Source: Advenella kashmirensis W13003 (GTDB lineage: Bacteria; Pseudomonadota; Gammaproteobacteria; Burkholderiales; Burkholderiaceae_B). Taken from it: DNA of 64,000 bases. The DNA is taken from contig NZ_KI650983.1 in assembly GCF_000506985.1 (NCBI RefSeq), forward strand, positions 186,001 to 250,000, read 5' to 3'. This document shows positions 43,104 through 52,061 of this stretch, in pieces. A program made the translations under genes and the position numbers. The number at the start of each line of letters is the position of its first letter. The first letter of the stretch is position 1. Below the pieces are notes generated by a model. The model had not been told where the DNA came from. It did no database searches and saw only the letters and a list, made by a program, of their open reading frames with translations.

Positions 43104-43198
43104 CGGAGACGTGGCCGAGAGGCTGAAGGCACTTCCCTGCTAAGGAAGCATACGGGCTTAAACCTGTATCGAGGGTTCGAATCCCTCCGTCTCCGCCA
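43104..43198 (+). tRNA. tRNA-Ser (anticodon GCU)
   Basis: Acceptor stem GGAGACG/CGTCTCC, D arm, anticodon stem CTTCC/GGAAG with loop CTGCTAA (GCT anticodon), a long variable arm (class II) and T arm GGGTTCGAATCCC, followed by encoded CCA. A terminator hairpin follows. Confidence 0.95.
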
Positions 43199-43212
43199 GA
43201 GCTATATTGATT

Positions 43213-43242
43213 AAGCCTTGATGATTCATCAAGGCTTTTTCT
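43213..43242 (+). terminator. Terminator after tRNA-Ser
   Basis: Stem AAGCCTTGATG/CATCAAGGCTT with a 3-nt loop, then T-run. Confidence 0.85.
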
Positions 43243-43296
43243 TTTTTTGACTCAGAAAAAGAAATCACGCCCCTTGACGGTCGACCATTACGGGCA

Positions 43297-43620
43297 CTAA
43301 GCGATGGCCTGAATACCGTGCTTTTCTACTATGGTCAACAAACGCAGAGCGGGTCCTCCTGGCTTCTTAATGCCGCGCTCCCAATCAGAGATAAGATTCT
43401 TGCTCACATTCAGATAAAGAGCAAAGATGGGCTGGGACAAGTGTTCACGTTCACGCAGGGCACGGATACTTTCAGGCGCCATGGGTAGCGCTGGTGTCAG
43501 GCAGGTTTCGTCAAACTCACGCATCGTCTGCTTGTTGATAACACCCACATCGTGCAGCGCCTCCATTGTTTCGTGAATAGCTGCGAAGGCTTCACTTCGG
43601 TATTTCTTTGTCATGATCAT
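43297..43620 (-). CDS. HigA-like XRE antitoxin
   Basis: 107 residues with a C-terminal helix-turn-helix (about 55-100: ALREREHLSQPIFALYLNVSKNLISDWERGIKKPGG), matching COG2944-like antitoxins. It overlaps the toxin gene by 29 bp, in toxin-first order as in higBA. The N-terminal part probably neutralises the toxin, and the HTH binds the pair's promoter (inference). Confidence 0.85.
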   Translation of the reverse strand: MIMTKKYRSEAFAAIHETMEALHDVGVINKQTMREFDETCLTPALPMAPESIRALREREHLSQPIFALYLNVSKNLISDWERGIKKPGGPALRLLTIVEKHGIQAIA

Positions 43621-43981
43621 GCACCTCGGTAAAGTGCTTCAGGTCGATCAGCTCGGCCAGTCGAGAGTCTGAAAGTCCTAGCACGTATCTCGCCGCTTCC
43701 TTGAAAGCGGCCTCTTCGTCTTTATCAATATTGTCGCGGCAACTCTTAGCGAACCCATATACAAAAAAAGCACGTTCTGCCGCAAGGTACAGAATAATAG
43801 TCCGAAAACCGCCAGACTTACCCCGACCAGCGCGGGCCAAACGCTGCTTGATCACGCCACCGCCCAGATCAGCATCAATGAGCCCCCGATTTACACGGTC
43901 GGTGGCTTCCAAGAGTGCCTTATCTGAAATGCCCTGTTTTCGGCAAAAACGCGCAAACCAAGCGTTCTTGAAAACCCTCAT
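43592..43981 (-). CDS. RelE/HigB-like toxin of type II toxin-antitoxin pair
   Basis: 129 residues. FKNAWFARFCRKQGISDKALLEATDRVNRGLIDADLGGGVIKQRLARAGRGKSGGFRTIILYLAAERAFFVYGFAKS is the RelE-superfamily (COG4737) pattern; the GKSGGFRTI motif and conserved FFVYGFAK are typical mRNA interferase elements. It probably cleaves mRNA on the ribosome. First gene of the pair with the HigA-like antitoxin. Confidence 0.87.
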   Translation of the reverse strand: MRVFKNAWFARFCRKQGISDKALLEATDRVNRGLIDADLGGGVIKQRLARAGRGKSGGFRTIILYLAAERAFFVYGFAKSCRDNIDKDEEAAFKEAARYVLGLSDSRLAELIDLKHFTEVHDHDKEIPK

Positions 43982-44316
43982 ACAGCTGTCTCAACAATAT
44001 TTCCTATAACACCTAGTATTACATAAAATAAAGACGCTAGCAAGATTTCAGATAGCGGGCCGCGCATTCTGTCGGATGCCGTCAAGCAACTAATCTCTTC
44101 CCAGCGTTCCGCAAGCGATACAGCATTGCCCCCGGCAAACCGAATTGAACCCTACAACACGGATCCAGCACTGCTCAGATCGACGAACGCACATAAAATT
44201 CGCACAACAATTTAAAAATCGACATTTGGCATAACATTTTTGCGTTTTCGGATACACCGTCCAAACAAATAAAAGTGATAATCATTTGCTTTTTTTGTTT
44301 TTGATGTGTGAATTTT
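43982..44316. other. Intergenic region between toxin pair and siderophore receptor
   Basis: 335 bases. No gene visible. The right end contains the probable Fur box; an imperfect repeat around ACACCTAGTATT just before the toxin ORF may be its operator. AT-rich toward the receptor. Confidence 0.5.
44271..44289 (+). promoter_or_regulatory. Probable Fur box
   Basis: AAAAGTGATAATCATTTGC matches the 19-bp Fur consensus GATAATGATAATCATTATC at 14 positions by eye. About 28 bp before the receptor start. Suggests iron repression. Confidence 0.6.
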
Positions 44317-46515
44317 ATGATGCTGTCTGTTGCCTCCCCTGCTGTTTCGCCGCCAGAGCGCCTGCCCAAAACATTGATCCTTTCTGCCATCCTGCTTGCG
44401 TTTGCAGACGGGCCTGCCCGCGCCCAGGAAGGCGCGGCGCAGCGCCCCGTTGAGTTACCCTCTATTGTCGCGACCAGAGAGGCCGATTCGGGCGTGACTG
44501 AAACGACACGCTCCTATACAACCGGCGCCATGAGCACAGCAACCGGGCTTTCGCTTTCCATTCGCGACACACCGCAATCGGTCAGCGTGGTCACGCGCCA
44601 GATGATGGATGATCGAGGCATGCAAACGACGGTCGACGCATTGCAAGGCGCGCCCGGCATTACGATTGAACGCAGGGACAGTAACCGCCATTCCGTCTCA
44701 GCCCGCGGTTTCGATGTCGATAACTATCAGTTGGATGGCATGACCTATCCGCTGTTGATACCGTGGACATTCGGTGAGACCAATCTGGATCTGGCCGTGT
44801 TTGACCGGCTGGAAGTGGTCCGGGGCGCAACGGGCCTGATGACCGGGGCCGGCAATCCGTCGGCGGCGATCAACTACGTGCGCAAGCGCCCGCTTCGTGA
44901 ATTTTCCGCATCGGCTGGACTGGGTGTCGGACGGTGGGACCTCCGACGAGGTTTTGCAGACATTTCGACGCCCATCACAAAGGATGGTCGCATTCGTGGC
45001 CGGATTATCGGCGCATATTCAAAATCGAACAGCTATACCAATCTGCAAAACACAACCACCCGCACCCTGTATGGAGTGATATCCGCCGACCTGGCGCCCG
45101 GCACGGAACTGACCGGCGGCGTATCTTACCAATCCAGCGACTTCAAAGGGTTTGGCAGCGCCTCCCCTCTATTCTTCAGTGACGGCACCCCTACCGATTT
45201 CAGTCGCTCCGTTTCCAATAATTCCAAATGGGGACGCGCCACTAACAATACAACGACCGGCTTTCTGGATCTGAGCCATCAGTTTGCCAACGCCTGGAAG
45301 TTCCGCCTGGCATATAGTCAATCCTATACTGATGCCTTATTGAAATATGTGTACCGTTATGGCTTCCCCGATCGCCATACCGGCCTGGGCATGGACCACT
45401 ATTTCACCAGGTACAAGGGAAATGTGCGTCGTCAGATAGTGAATGTGTCGCTCTCCGGTCCATTTGAACTCTTTGGACGGGAACATGAATTTTCGCTGGG
45501 CTGGATGTGGTCCAGGGATCGCCTGACAATGCCCGAATATGCCCCCTTGATTCCGGATCTGGCCATTGGCAATTTCTACGAGCCAGGTGCGACTCCGGAA
45601 CCCGATTGGTCGTCAAAGCCCGCTCCGGGAGACAAGCTTTACAACAGACAATCGGGCGCCTACGCCGTTGGCCGGTTTTCGCTGACAGACAAACTGCGGC
45701 TTATCGTCGGCGGGCGGATCAGCAATTGGGAAACCGACCAGAACTATTTTGGACGGGAGCGGCACTATCGCCATCGCAACGAATTCGTTCCCTATGCAGG
45801 ATTACTATTTGACCTGAATGATGTCTACACGGCATACGCCAGCTATACCGAGATATTCAAACCCCAGAATAACCGGGACGAGAACGGCAAAATCCTGCCG
45901 CCCATCACCGGCAAAAGCTATGAACTGGGTCTGAAAGCCGCATGGCTCGGCGGCCGTCTCAACGGCGCCGTAGCGCTATTTCAAACCCGTCAGGACAATC
46001 TGGCACAGGCCTCCGGCAAAAACATCATTGGCGCCCCGCCCAACACCCAGGCCTACCGCGCCGTACCGGGCGCCAAAGTACAAGGTATTGAACTGGAGGC
46101 AAGCGGCGAGCTGCTCCCGGGCTGGAACCTGGCCGGCAGTTTCACCCGCTATATTGCCAAAGACGCCCAGGGCCAACCGGTCAATACCGATAAACCACGT
46201 AGTACATTCAAGCTATACACGACGTATCGGCTGCCAGGCAAACTCAATCGCCTCACGCTGGGCGGAGGCGTCGATTGGCAAAGTCGCATTTATAACAATG
46301 CCAAAGCACCCGGCAAGCGCACGGTACAGGTCCAGCAGGGAAGCTACGCGCTTGTCAATGTGATGGCCCAGTATGCGTTCAACGACCGCCTATCGGCGAC
46401 GCTGAACGTAAACAATCTGTTCGATAAAAAATATTATTCACAGATCGTTTTCCATAATCATGGCTGGTACGGCGAACCAAGGAACGTGATGCTTTCGCTC
46501 CAGGCGAAATACTGA
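44317..46515 (+). CDS. TonB-dependent siderophore receptor (FhuE/FpvA type)
   Basis: 732 residues from ATG 44317 (a second ATG follows; a GTG three codons earlier is possible). Signal peptide ends near PARA-QEG. The plug domain has the subfamily sequences GLSLSIRDTPQSVSVVTRQMM, DALQGAPGITIERRDSN and DNYQLDGMTYP. A 22-stranded barrel follows, ending in the outer-membrane signature F/Y-terminal (LSLQAKY). Likely ferric siderophore import; ligand unknown. No siderophore synthesis genes are nearby. A probable Fur box precedes it. Confidence 0.92.
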   Translation: MMLSVASPAVSPPERLPKTLILSAILLAFADGPARAQEGAAQRPVELPSIVATREADSGVTETTRSYTTGAMSTATGLSLSIRDTPQSVSVVTRQMMDDRGMQTTVDALQGAPGITIERRDSNRHSVSARGFDVDNYQLDGMTYPLLIPWTFGETNLDLAVFDRLEVVRGATGLMTGAGNPSAAINYVRKRPLREFSASAGLGVGRWDLRRGFADISTPITKDGRIRGRIIGAYSKSNSYTNLQNTTTRTLYGVISADLAPGTELTGGVSYQSSDFKGFGSASPLFFSDGTPTDFSRSVSNNSKWGRATNNTTTGFLDLSHQFANAWKFRLAYSQSYTDALLKYVYRYGFPDRHTGLGMDHYFTRYKGNVRRQIVNVSLSGPFELFGREHEFSLGWMWSRDRLTMPEYAPLIPDLAIGNFYEPGATPEPDWSSKPAPGDKLYNRQSGAYAVGRFSLTDKLRLIVGGRISNWETDQNYFGRERHYRHRNEFVPYAGLLFDLNDVYTAYASYTEIFKPQNNRDENGKILPPITGKSYELGLKAAWLGGRLNGAVALFQTRQDNLAQASGKNIIGAPPNTQAYRAVPGAKVQGIELEASGELLPGWNLAGSFTRYIAKDAQGQPVNTDKPRSTFKLYTTYRLPGKLNRLTLGGGVDWQSRIYNNAKAPGKRTVQVQQGSYALVNVMAQYAFNDRLSATLNVNNLFDKKYYSQIVFHNHGWYGEPRNVMLSLQAKY

Positions 46516-46537
46516 AATAGTTCGCTCGTTGCCCGTC

Positions 46538-47896
46538 TCATATGCTGATCTCGGGCATCGCAGGCGCGACGGCGCGGGCACCATCCGCCTGCGCGCCAAG
46601 CACATGCGCAATACGTTCGTAAGCATTGTGCAGTTGTTCGGCGTTGACCACATAAGACGGCATCAGGTAAACCGTCCGCCCGATCGGGCGCAGCAGCAGA
46701 CCTTCCTGCAAAAAGCATTGATGCAACTGGGAAGCTGCCAGTGGATAGTCTTCTGGCAGATCAAACGCCGCAATCGTGCCGCACTGGCGAACGCGTTCAA
46801 TGCAAGGCACTGTCTGCAGCAACATGTGCAGTCCGCTCTTGTGATCCTGCGTCAGACGCTGCCAGGCCTTCGTAGTTTCAGCGGTATTGAGCAGCGTCAA
46901 AGAGGCCAGTGCTGCAGCGCAAGCCAACGGATTGGCCGTGTAGGAATGCCCATGGGAAAATGCTTTGTCAGCGGTGTCGGACAGAAACGCCTGATAAATA
47001 GGGTCACTCGTGATTGTCAAGGCCAGCGGCAGAAAGCCTCCGGTGATCCCCTTGGAAACACATAAAAAATCCGGTACAACACCTGTCTGCTCAAAGGCAA
47101 AGCGAGTGCCAGTACGCCCGAAACCGGTCATCACTTCGTCAAAGATGACCAGCGTGTCATGCACGCGCGCCAGCGCCACGGCCTGCGCAATAAATTGTGG
47201 CCGGCACATACGCATCCCCGCCGCGCCCTGCACCAGCGGCTCCACAATCATGGCGGCAACCTGGCCTGCGTGCTGCTTTAACGACGCTTCCAGTGCATCA
47301 AGCGCTGCCGCTTCGCGAGCATCCACATCCTGATCAGCCAGCCAGGTTTCTGGAAACGGCACAGCCACTGAATCAAAGAAGAAAGAACGGAACTGATCAT
47401 GATAACCGCAATGCGCGCCAACGGACATGGCGCCGACTGTGTCGCCGTGGTAGCCACCATGGAAACCTATGAATAGCCTGCGCTCCTGCGAGCAAACATT
47501 TCTCCAGTACTGGTGCGCCATTTTCAGCGCCACCTCAACGGCCGTCGACCCGTTGTCAGAGAAAAAGAATTTTCCAAGCTCGAGCGGCAGCATTTGGTTC
47601 AGCGCCTCACACAACTGTACCGCCGGCTCATGGGTACAACCGGCAAACAGCACATGCTCCAGTGTATTGGCCTGCGCCGCGATGCTCGCGGCGATTTCAG
47701 GACGAGCATGGCCGAACAGGTTCACCCACCAGCTCGAGACCAAATCAAGATAGGCGTTATTACCCTCATCATAAAGCCAGGGTCCGCTTCCACGCACGAC
47801 CGGCAGGCGCGCAAGCGCCGTCTGTTCCTGCGTAAACGGATGCCAGACCAGCGCCTTGTCCCGGTCGACAAGCGTATGTTGTGTGTTCGCACTCAT
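46538..47896 (-). CDS. bioA: Adenosylmethionine-8-amino-7-oxononanoate aminotransferase
   Basis: PLP enzyme converting KAPA to DAPA in biotin synthesis. 452 residues. VWHPFTQ at the start, YLDLVSSWWVNLFGHARPEI, FFSDNGSTAVEVALKMAHQYW, and PLP lysine in CVSKGITGGFLPLALT. Last gene of bioF-bioD-bioA; it overlaps bioD by four bases. Confidence 0.96.
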   Translation of the reverse strand: MSANTQHTLVDRDKALVWHPFTQEQTALARLPVVRGSGPWLYDEGNNAYLDLVSSWWVNLFGHARPEIAASIAAQANTLEHVLFAGCTHEPAVQLCEALNQMLPLELGKFFFSDNGSTAVEVALKMAHQYWRNVCSQERRLFIGFHGGYHGDTVGAMSVGAHCGYHDQFRSFFFDSVAVPFPETWLADQDVDAREAAALDALEASLKQHAGQVAAMIVEPLVQGAAGMRMCRPQFIAQAVALARVHDTLVIFDEVMTGFGRTGTRFAFEQTGVVPDFLCVSKGITGGFLPLALTITSDPIYQAFLSDTADKAFSHGHSYTANPLACAAALASLTLLNTAETTKAWQRLTQDHKSGLHMLLQTVPCIERVRQCGTIAAFDLPEDYPLAASQLHQCFLQEGLLLRPIGRTVYLMPSYVVNAEQLHNAYERIAHVLGAQADGARAVAPAMPEISI

Positions 47897-48525
47897 ACGC
47901 CGCCTCCGGACAAATTCGACAATGCAGCCCGTAACGCAGCACTCGGTTCAAGTCGCTCAAGCGTCGAGGCTGTCACCTCGGGCAGCAGGGGCAATTGTTG
48001 CAGCACAGATGTGCCGCCATAGTCTTCAATGGTTTGAGCTGTCATATCAGATAGACCTCCATTCAAAATAACACCTGGAACAGGGATGCCTTGCGAGCGC
48101 AGTGCCTGCAAAGTCAGCAACGTGTGATTGAGCGTACCCAGACGGGTTGAGGCCACCACCAGCACCGGCAACGCCAGCGCCCTGATCAGATCGAGCATCG
48201 TGCGCCCTTCTCCCAGCGGCACCAGAACACCACCCGCCCCTTCCACAACCAGGCGCGGTACTGCAGGCAGTCGAATCTGCGCCAACGACAGGGATTGTCC
48301 TTCAAGCCGAGCGGCATAATGCGGTGACGCCGGTTCGCGAAAACGATAGCTTTCGGGATGCGTATGACAATTGACATGCGTCTTGACCCATTCGCTGTCA
48401 GTCCGGGGCAACAACCCGGCCTGTACCGGCTTGAAATAATCACACCCGAAATGCCGGCATAGCCAGGCAGACACCAATGTTTTACCTATATCGGTATCGG
48501 TTCCCGTGACAAACACACGCATCAT
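47893..48525 (-). CDS. bioD: Dethiobiotin synthetase
   Basis: ATP-dependent carboxylation of DAPA to dethiobiotin. 210 residues. P-loop FVTGTDTDIGKTLVSAWL; VVEGAGGVLVPLGEG; RLGTLNHTLLTLQAL. ATGA overlaps on both sides with bioF and bioA show a tight operon. Confidence 0.97.
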   Translation of the reverse strand: MMRVFVTGTDTDIGKTLVSAWLCRHFGCDYFKPVQAGLLPRTDSEWVKTHVNCHTHPESYRFREPASPHYAARLEGQSLSLAQIRLPAVPRLVVEGAGGVLVPLGEGRTMLDLIRALALPVLVVASTRLGTLNHTLLTLQALRSQGIPVPGVILNGGLSDMTAQTIEDYGGTSVLQQLPLLPEVTASTLERLEPSAALRAALSNLSGGGV

Positions 48526-49685
48526 GCGCTCCTGCCTGATGCGCCAAACATATGACGACCGATCGCGTCTGACAGCGAAACTATCGTTTCGTCATCATGC
48601 CCTGCGTTCACGGCGATACGCAGGCGTGAGGTACCGGTAGGCACGGTCGGCGGCCGAATCGCCGAGACCAGTATGCCCTCGTCCAGTAACGCGCTCTTGA
48701 GCGCGAGCGTTTCTGCTTCCGGGCCCAGGCACACCGGCACGAGGTTCGTGCCATCGCCCAGCACCGTCAGGCCGGCCTCACGCAAGCGCTGACGCAACAG
48801 CGACGATGTGGCAAACAGGCGCTGTCGTTGCTCACCCAGCGTCCCGACCATCTCCCAGGCCCGGGCCGCAGCGGCCACCGACATAGGCGATGGCGCAGTC
48901 GAGTAGATAAAACCGGCCGTGCGGTTCAGGACAAATTTTTTCAATCCTTCAGTGCAGGCAATGTACGCTCCCGCCCCACCGATCGCCTTGCTGAAGGTGC
49001 CCATGACCAAATGCGGAATCGGTGACAAATCGACAGTCGTGGACAAACCATATCCGCGGGGACCATACAAACCTGTCGCATGCGCTTCATCGAGATACAG
49101 GAAGCAGTTATAGTCCGCAGCGATGGCGGCCATGTCAGCCAGGGGCAGAAGATCGCCCTCCATTCCATGAACGGTTTCCGCCACAATGAATGCGGGCCGG
49201 GATGCCGCGCCGTGTTTCTCCAACTGGCATTGCAAGTCATCCATATCATTGTGCTCGAACAGCACATATTCGGCACCGGACAAAAACAGCGCGTTATATA
49301 AACTGGAGTGATTCAGGCGGTCAAAAAAAACCAGGGGTGGTGCATTTAACACCCGCTTGTGAAGCAGACTGGCCAGAACAGTCATATTGGCCTGATAACC
49401 GGAACAGAAAATAAGTGCCGCCTCGGTTTCCTTATCCTGCGCAATCTGCGCTTCAAACGCCTCCGTCAAACGGTTGTTGCCGGAGAGCAGGCGTGAGCCG
49501 GTCGAACCCACGCCCCAATGCCTGGCCGCCTCGGCCGCAGCATCGATAACATCCGCATGCATGCTGAGTCCCAGATAATCATTACTGGAGAAATCGTGTA
49601 CAACAGTCGCGTCAATTTGCGGCAACGCGCGCAGCCGGTTTTTCTCTGCCTGGGCAAGGCAATATTCTTCATAAAACTGATACAT
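48522..49685 (-). CDS. bioF: 8-amino-7-oxononanoate synthase
   Basis: PLP enzyme condensing pimeloyl thioester and alanine to KAPA. 387 residues from ATG 49685 (MYQFYEEYCLAQAEKNRL); a TTG six codons upstream is possible. DFSSNDYLGLS, GSTGSRLLSGNN, DEAHATGLYG, and PLP lysine in GTFSKAIGGAGAYI. First gene of the operon; bioB and bioC are not here. No clear BirA operator was seen in the upstream gap. Confidence 0.96.
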   Translation of the reverse strand: MYQFYEEYCLAQAEKNRLRALPQIDATVVHDFSSNDYLGLSMHADVIDAAAEAARHWGVGSTGSRLLSGNNRLTEAFEAQIAQDKETEAALIFCSGYQANMTVLASLLHKRVLNAPPLVFFDRLNHSSLYNALFLSGAEYVLFEHNDMDDLQCQLEKHGAASRPAFIVAETVHGMEGDLLPLADMAAIAADYNCFLYLDEAHATGLYGPRGYGLSTTVDLSPIPHLVMGTFSKAIGGAGAYIACTEGLKKFVLNRTAGFIYSTAPSPMSVAAAARAWEMVGTLGEQRQRLFATSSLLRQRLREAGLTVLGDGTNLVPVCLGPEAETLALKSALLDEGILVSAIRPPTVPTGTSRLRIAVNAGHDDETIVSLSDAIGRHMFGASGRSA

Positions 49686-50018
49686 GAATGGCACCTGAGT
49701 CAAGGTCGCAAAGAGGAAATCACCGGCGGGAGCCGGGGCATAGGCGACGTCCGAGTACTATTCTAGAAAAACCTATACATGATTGAAATTTAATAAAAAA
49801 TGAATTTAGATGCCTGATAGGCGACGAAGACGGATGTTAAAGCAATGAACAGTCTGGCAGCCTATACGACTTAATCTGTTTTATTTTGAAAATTTCATCA
49901 CGATTCGCCATTGCTCTTTGAGTGCAGCATCATATACTGTCCTTTTTGCCGCTATAGAGTCGGCTGCAAGATCGCCGTGCCCGTCAGAAAAACAGACCAC
50001 TATGTAAAACAGACCACC
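49686..50018. other. Divergent bioF/paiB intergenic region
   Basis: About 330 bp, AT-rich in parts (TTTAATAAAAAATGAATTT near 49789-49807). No gene, hairpin or recognised operator could be supported. Confidence 0.4.
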
Positions 50019-50675
50019 ATGTATAACCCGTCCTTTTTTCGCATCGCCGACCCTCGGCTGATTGCCGATCTGATCCGCAGCTATCCACTCGGACTGTTGA
50101 TTTCACTCGGGCCCGATGGCGTACAGGCCAGTCCACTACCCTTTTTGTTTTTCCCCGACGAAGGCGAACACGGCGTGCTGCGAGCCCACCTCGCGCGAGC
50201 AAATCCGCATTGGTCATTGTTCGCCCAGGACCCATCCTGTCTGCTCGTATTTCAGGGTGAACAAGGCTATATTTCGCCTTCCTGGTATCCGGGCAAAGCG
50301 ACAACGCATCGGGTGGTACCCACCTGGAATTACGCCATGGTACAAATACGCGGCACGGTTCGCACAACCGACGACCCTGCCTGGCTGCACAGCCAGATCA
50401 GCGCCCTGACCCGTCAGCAGGAAAGCGGCATGCCGTCTCCATGGCAGGTGTCCGACGCGCCACCGGAATTTATCGAACAGCAAAAACGTGCCATCGTCGG
50501 GCTGGAGATCACCATCACGCACATCGAAGGCAAATGGAAAATGAGCCAGAATCGCAACGCCGCCGACCAGGCTGGCGTGATTGACGGCTTGCGCAATACC
50601 CAGGCGACGGAGGGCAGCCAGGCACTGGCAGACACGATGAGCCGGATATTAAAAAAAACGGATCTTGCACAATAA
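50019..50675 (+). CDS. PaiB family FMN-binding transcriptional regulator
   Basis: 218 residues from ATG 50019 (MYNPSFFRIADPRLIADLIRSYPLG). The split-barrel FMN-binding fold has QGYISPSWYPGKATTHRVVPTWNY and a C-terminal KMSQNRNAADQAGVIDGL. PaiB-like proteins repress sporulation and degradative genes in Bacillus; the function in proteobacteria is less clear. Confidence 0.85.
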   Translation: MYNPSFFRIADPRLIADLIRSYPLGLLISLGPDGVQASPLPFLFFPDEGEHGVLRAHLARANPHWSLFAQDPSCLLVFQGEQGYISPSWYPGKATTHRVVPTWNYAMVQIRGTVRTTDDPAWLHSQISALTRQQESGMPSPWQVSDAPPEFIEQQKRAIVGLEITITHIEGKWKMSQNRNAADQAGVIDGLRNTQATEGSQALADTMSRILKKTDLAQ

Positions 50676-50928
50676 GGGCCGACCTTCAGACTGGACGAAT
50701 TACAACCTCCATTGGCCAGGATCATAATCACAATTATCAAAGGACTGCAATCACGTTTGTAAATAAAACAATTGAAATACGAAGCTTGCTCGTGCAAACG
50801 GCAATTGTTTCATCCCGCATAGAAAATGTTATGATCTTTCTATAGTTCATGGGTTGGCTGCCATTCCATCTGACACTAATCTGAATACGATATTTTTTCT
50901 TAAATGTTTATTACAGACAGGAGTTACT

Positions 50929-51501
50929 ATGAAAGAAAAGAGCAAAACAGTCGCAAAAAACAGCGCAAAGACTCGTCTCCAACTGAATGAAGCCGCAATT
51001 GAACGTGCAAAGAAAAGTCTGGATGATGGCGCAGTCGTGGCAGAAGACAATCCATGGCGCGAAGATATTGTTCGACTTCTGAACGACGCTCTTGCCACGG
51101 AAATCGTCTGTATATTGCGCTACAAGCGCCATCACTTTACCGCAACAGGATTGGAATCGCCCGCTATCGCAGACGAATTCCTGGTTCACGCCAATGAAGA
51201 ATCTGCGCATGCCGATTCTATTGCCAAGCGCATCGTGCAACTGGGCGGAGAGCCGGATTTTTCTCCTGATACCCTGCTGGCGCGCAGCCATGCAGACTAC
51301 AACGATGACGCCGATCTGCACGAGATGATCAAGTCGAATCTGATCGCCGAGCGTGTAGCGATTGAATCCTATACGCAAATGATCGACCTCATTGGCGACA
51401 AGGACCCCACCACACGTCGTTTGTTGGAAAGCATTTTGAACGACGAAGAAGAGCACGCCGACGAACTGAGCGACTGGATGCGATCTGTCGTGACCAAATA
51501 A
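50929..51501 (+). CDS. Ferritin-like (bacterioferritin-type) iron storage/protection protein
   Basis: 190 residues from ATG 50929, preceded by AGGAG. A ferritin-like four-helix domain with metal ligands in NDALATEIVCILRYKRHH, HANEESAHADSIAKRI, NLIAERVAIESYTQMI and LNDEEEHADELSDW. The N-terminal ~35 residues are Lys/Ala/Ser-rich and could bind DNA in the manner of Dps (inference). A hairpin follows. Confidence 0.9.
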   Translation: MKEKSKTVAKNSAKTRLQLNEAAIERAKKSLDDGAVVAEDNPWREDIVRLLNDALATEIVCILRYKRHHFTATGLESPAIADEFLVHANEESAHADSIAKRIVQLGGEPDFSPDTLLARSHADYNDDADLHEMIKSNLIAERVAIESYTQMIDLIGDKDPTTRRLLESILNDEEEHADELSDWMRSVVTK

Positions 51502-51512
51502 GTCATGAGTTG

Positions 51513-51540
51513 AAGTGGATTTTTTGCAAAAAGTCCACTT
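51513..51540 (+). terminator. Hairpin after the ferritin-like gene
   Basis: Stem AAGTGGATTTTT/AAAAAGTCCACTT with one wobble pair and a short loop, but only a short T-run after it. Probably a terminator. Confidence 0.55.
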
Positions 51541-51627
51541 TCAATGATAATTGCTCATTGACAGTTTATTCGTAATCGCGGATTATCCCATTTGTCATTC
51601 GACCTACATATTTATGGAGAATAAATC

Positions 51628-51762
51628 ATGAAAAAACTAGGACTGGTCGCCGTGTTGGTATCTCTACTCGGCCTGGCTGCTTGCAACACCGTATCCGGAG
51701 CAGGACAGGATCTGCAGCGTGGTGGAGCAGCCATCACTGGTGCTGCCGAGCGCCATAAATAA
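51628..51762 (+). CDS. Entericidin-type small lipoprotein
   Basis: 44 residues: MKKLGLVAVLVSLLGLAAC at the start is a lipoprotein signal peptide, with the lipobox LAAC and mature N-terminal Cys19; the tail is NTVSGAGQDLQRGGAAITGAAERHK, typical of entericidin A/B (VSGAGxDxxxGG...I). GGAG lies ten bases upstream. In E. coli, entericidin B causes lysis under starvation and entericidin A is its antidote; a single copy here could be either or neither. A terminator follows. Confidence 0.92.
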   Translation: MKKLGLVAVLVSLLGLAACNTVSGAGQDLQRGGAAITGAAERHK

Positions 51763-51820
51763 TGACAGCGTCAGGTTTTTGCATCCCTTGCGGGTATGCA
51801 GGAATCTGATTGATTCGCGA

Positions 51821-51854
51821 AAAAGCCTTGCATGCAATGTGCGCAAGGCTTTTT
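51821..51854 (+). terminator. Intrinsic terminator after the entericidin gene
   Basis: Stem AAAAGCCTTGC against GCAAGGCTTTT with T-run; the loop is about 11 nt. Confidence 0.82.
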
Positions 51855-51997
51855 TACTGCCTGCTGCGTGCCCTCCAAAAATTAGCGCCGTCTCTGGCGG
51901 AATACAATCATTCGCCCTCTATACGTGCATTAACATTTCAATCGAAAACAAAATAGACCGACTTGGCGTTGAACCTTTGCATTAGGGGATACCCGAG

Positions 51998-52041
51998 TTG
52001 TCGCAGCGTAAAAATGTAGATAATATTGGCGCCAATATTAT
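51998..52041 (+). promoter_or_regulatory. Promoter and GntR/FCD operator of the hydrolase-dpp operon
   Basis: TTGTCG at 51998, 17-nt spacer, TAATAT at 52021. The -10 lies in a perfect 22-bp palindrome (52020-52041) with core AATATTGGCGCCAATATT. The same 18-bp core recurs at 57138 and, as variants, at 60007 and 60031. Operator on the -10 suggests repression. Confidence 0.72.
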
Positions 52042-52061
52042 TAACAAAATAAAGGAAGGAC

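Noticed and set aside
43297-43981. Toxin pair as part of a full prophage
   Set aside because: No integrase, structural or replication gene lies near; only the two genes are visible.
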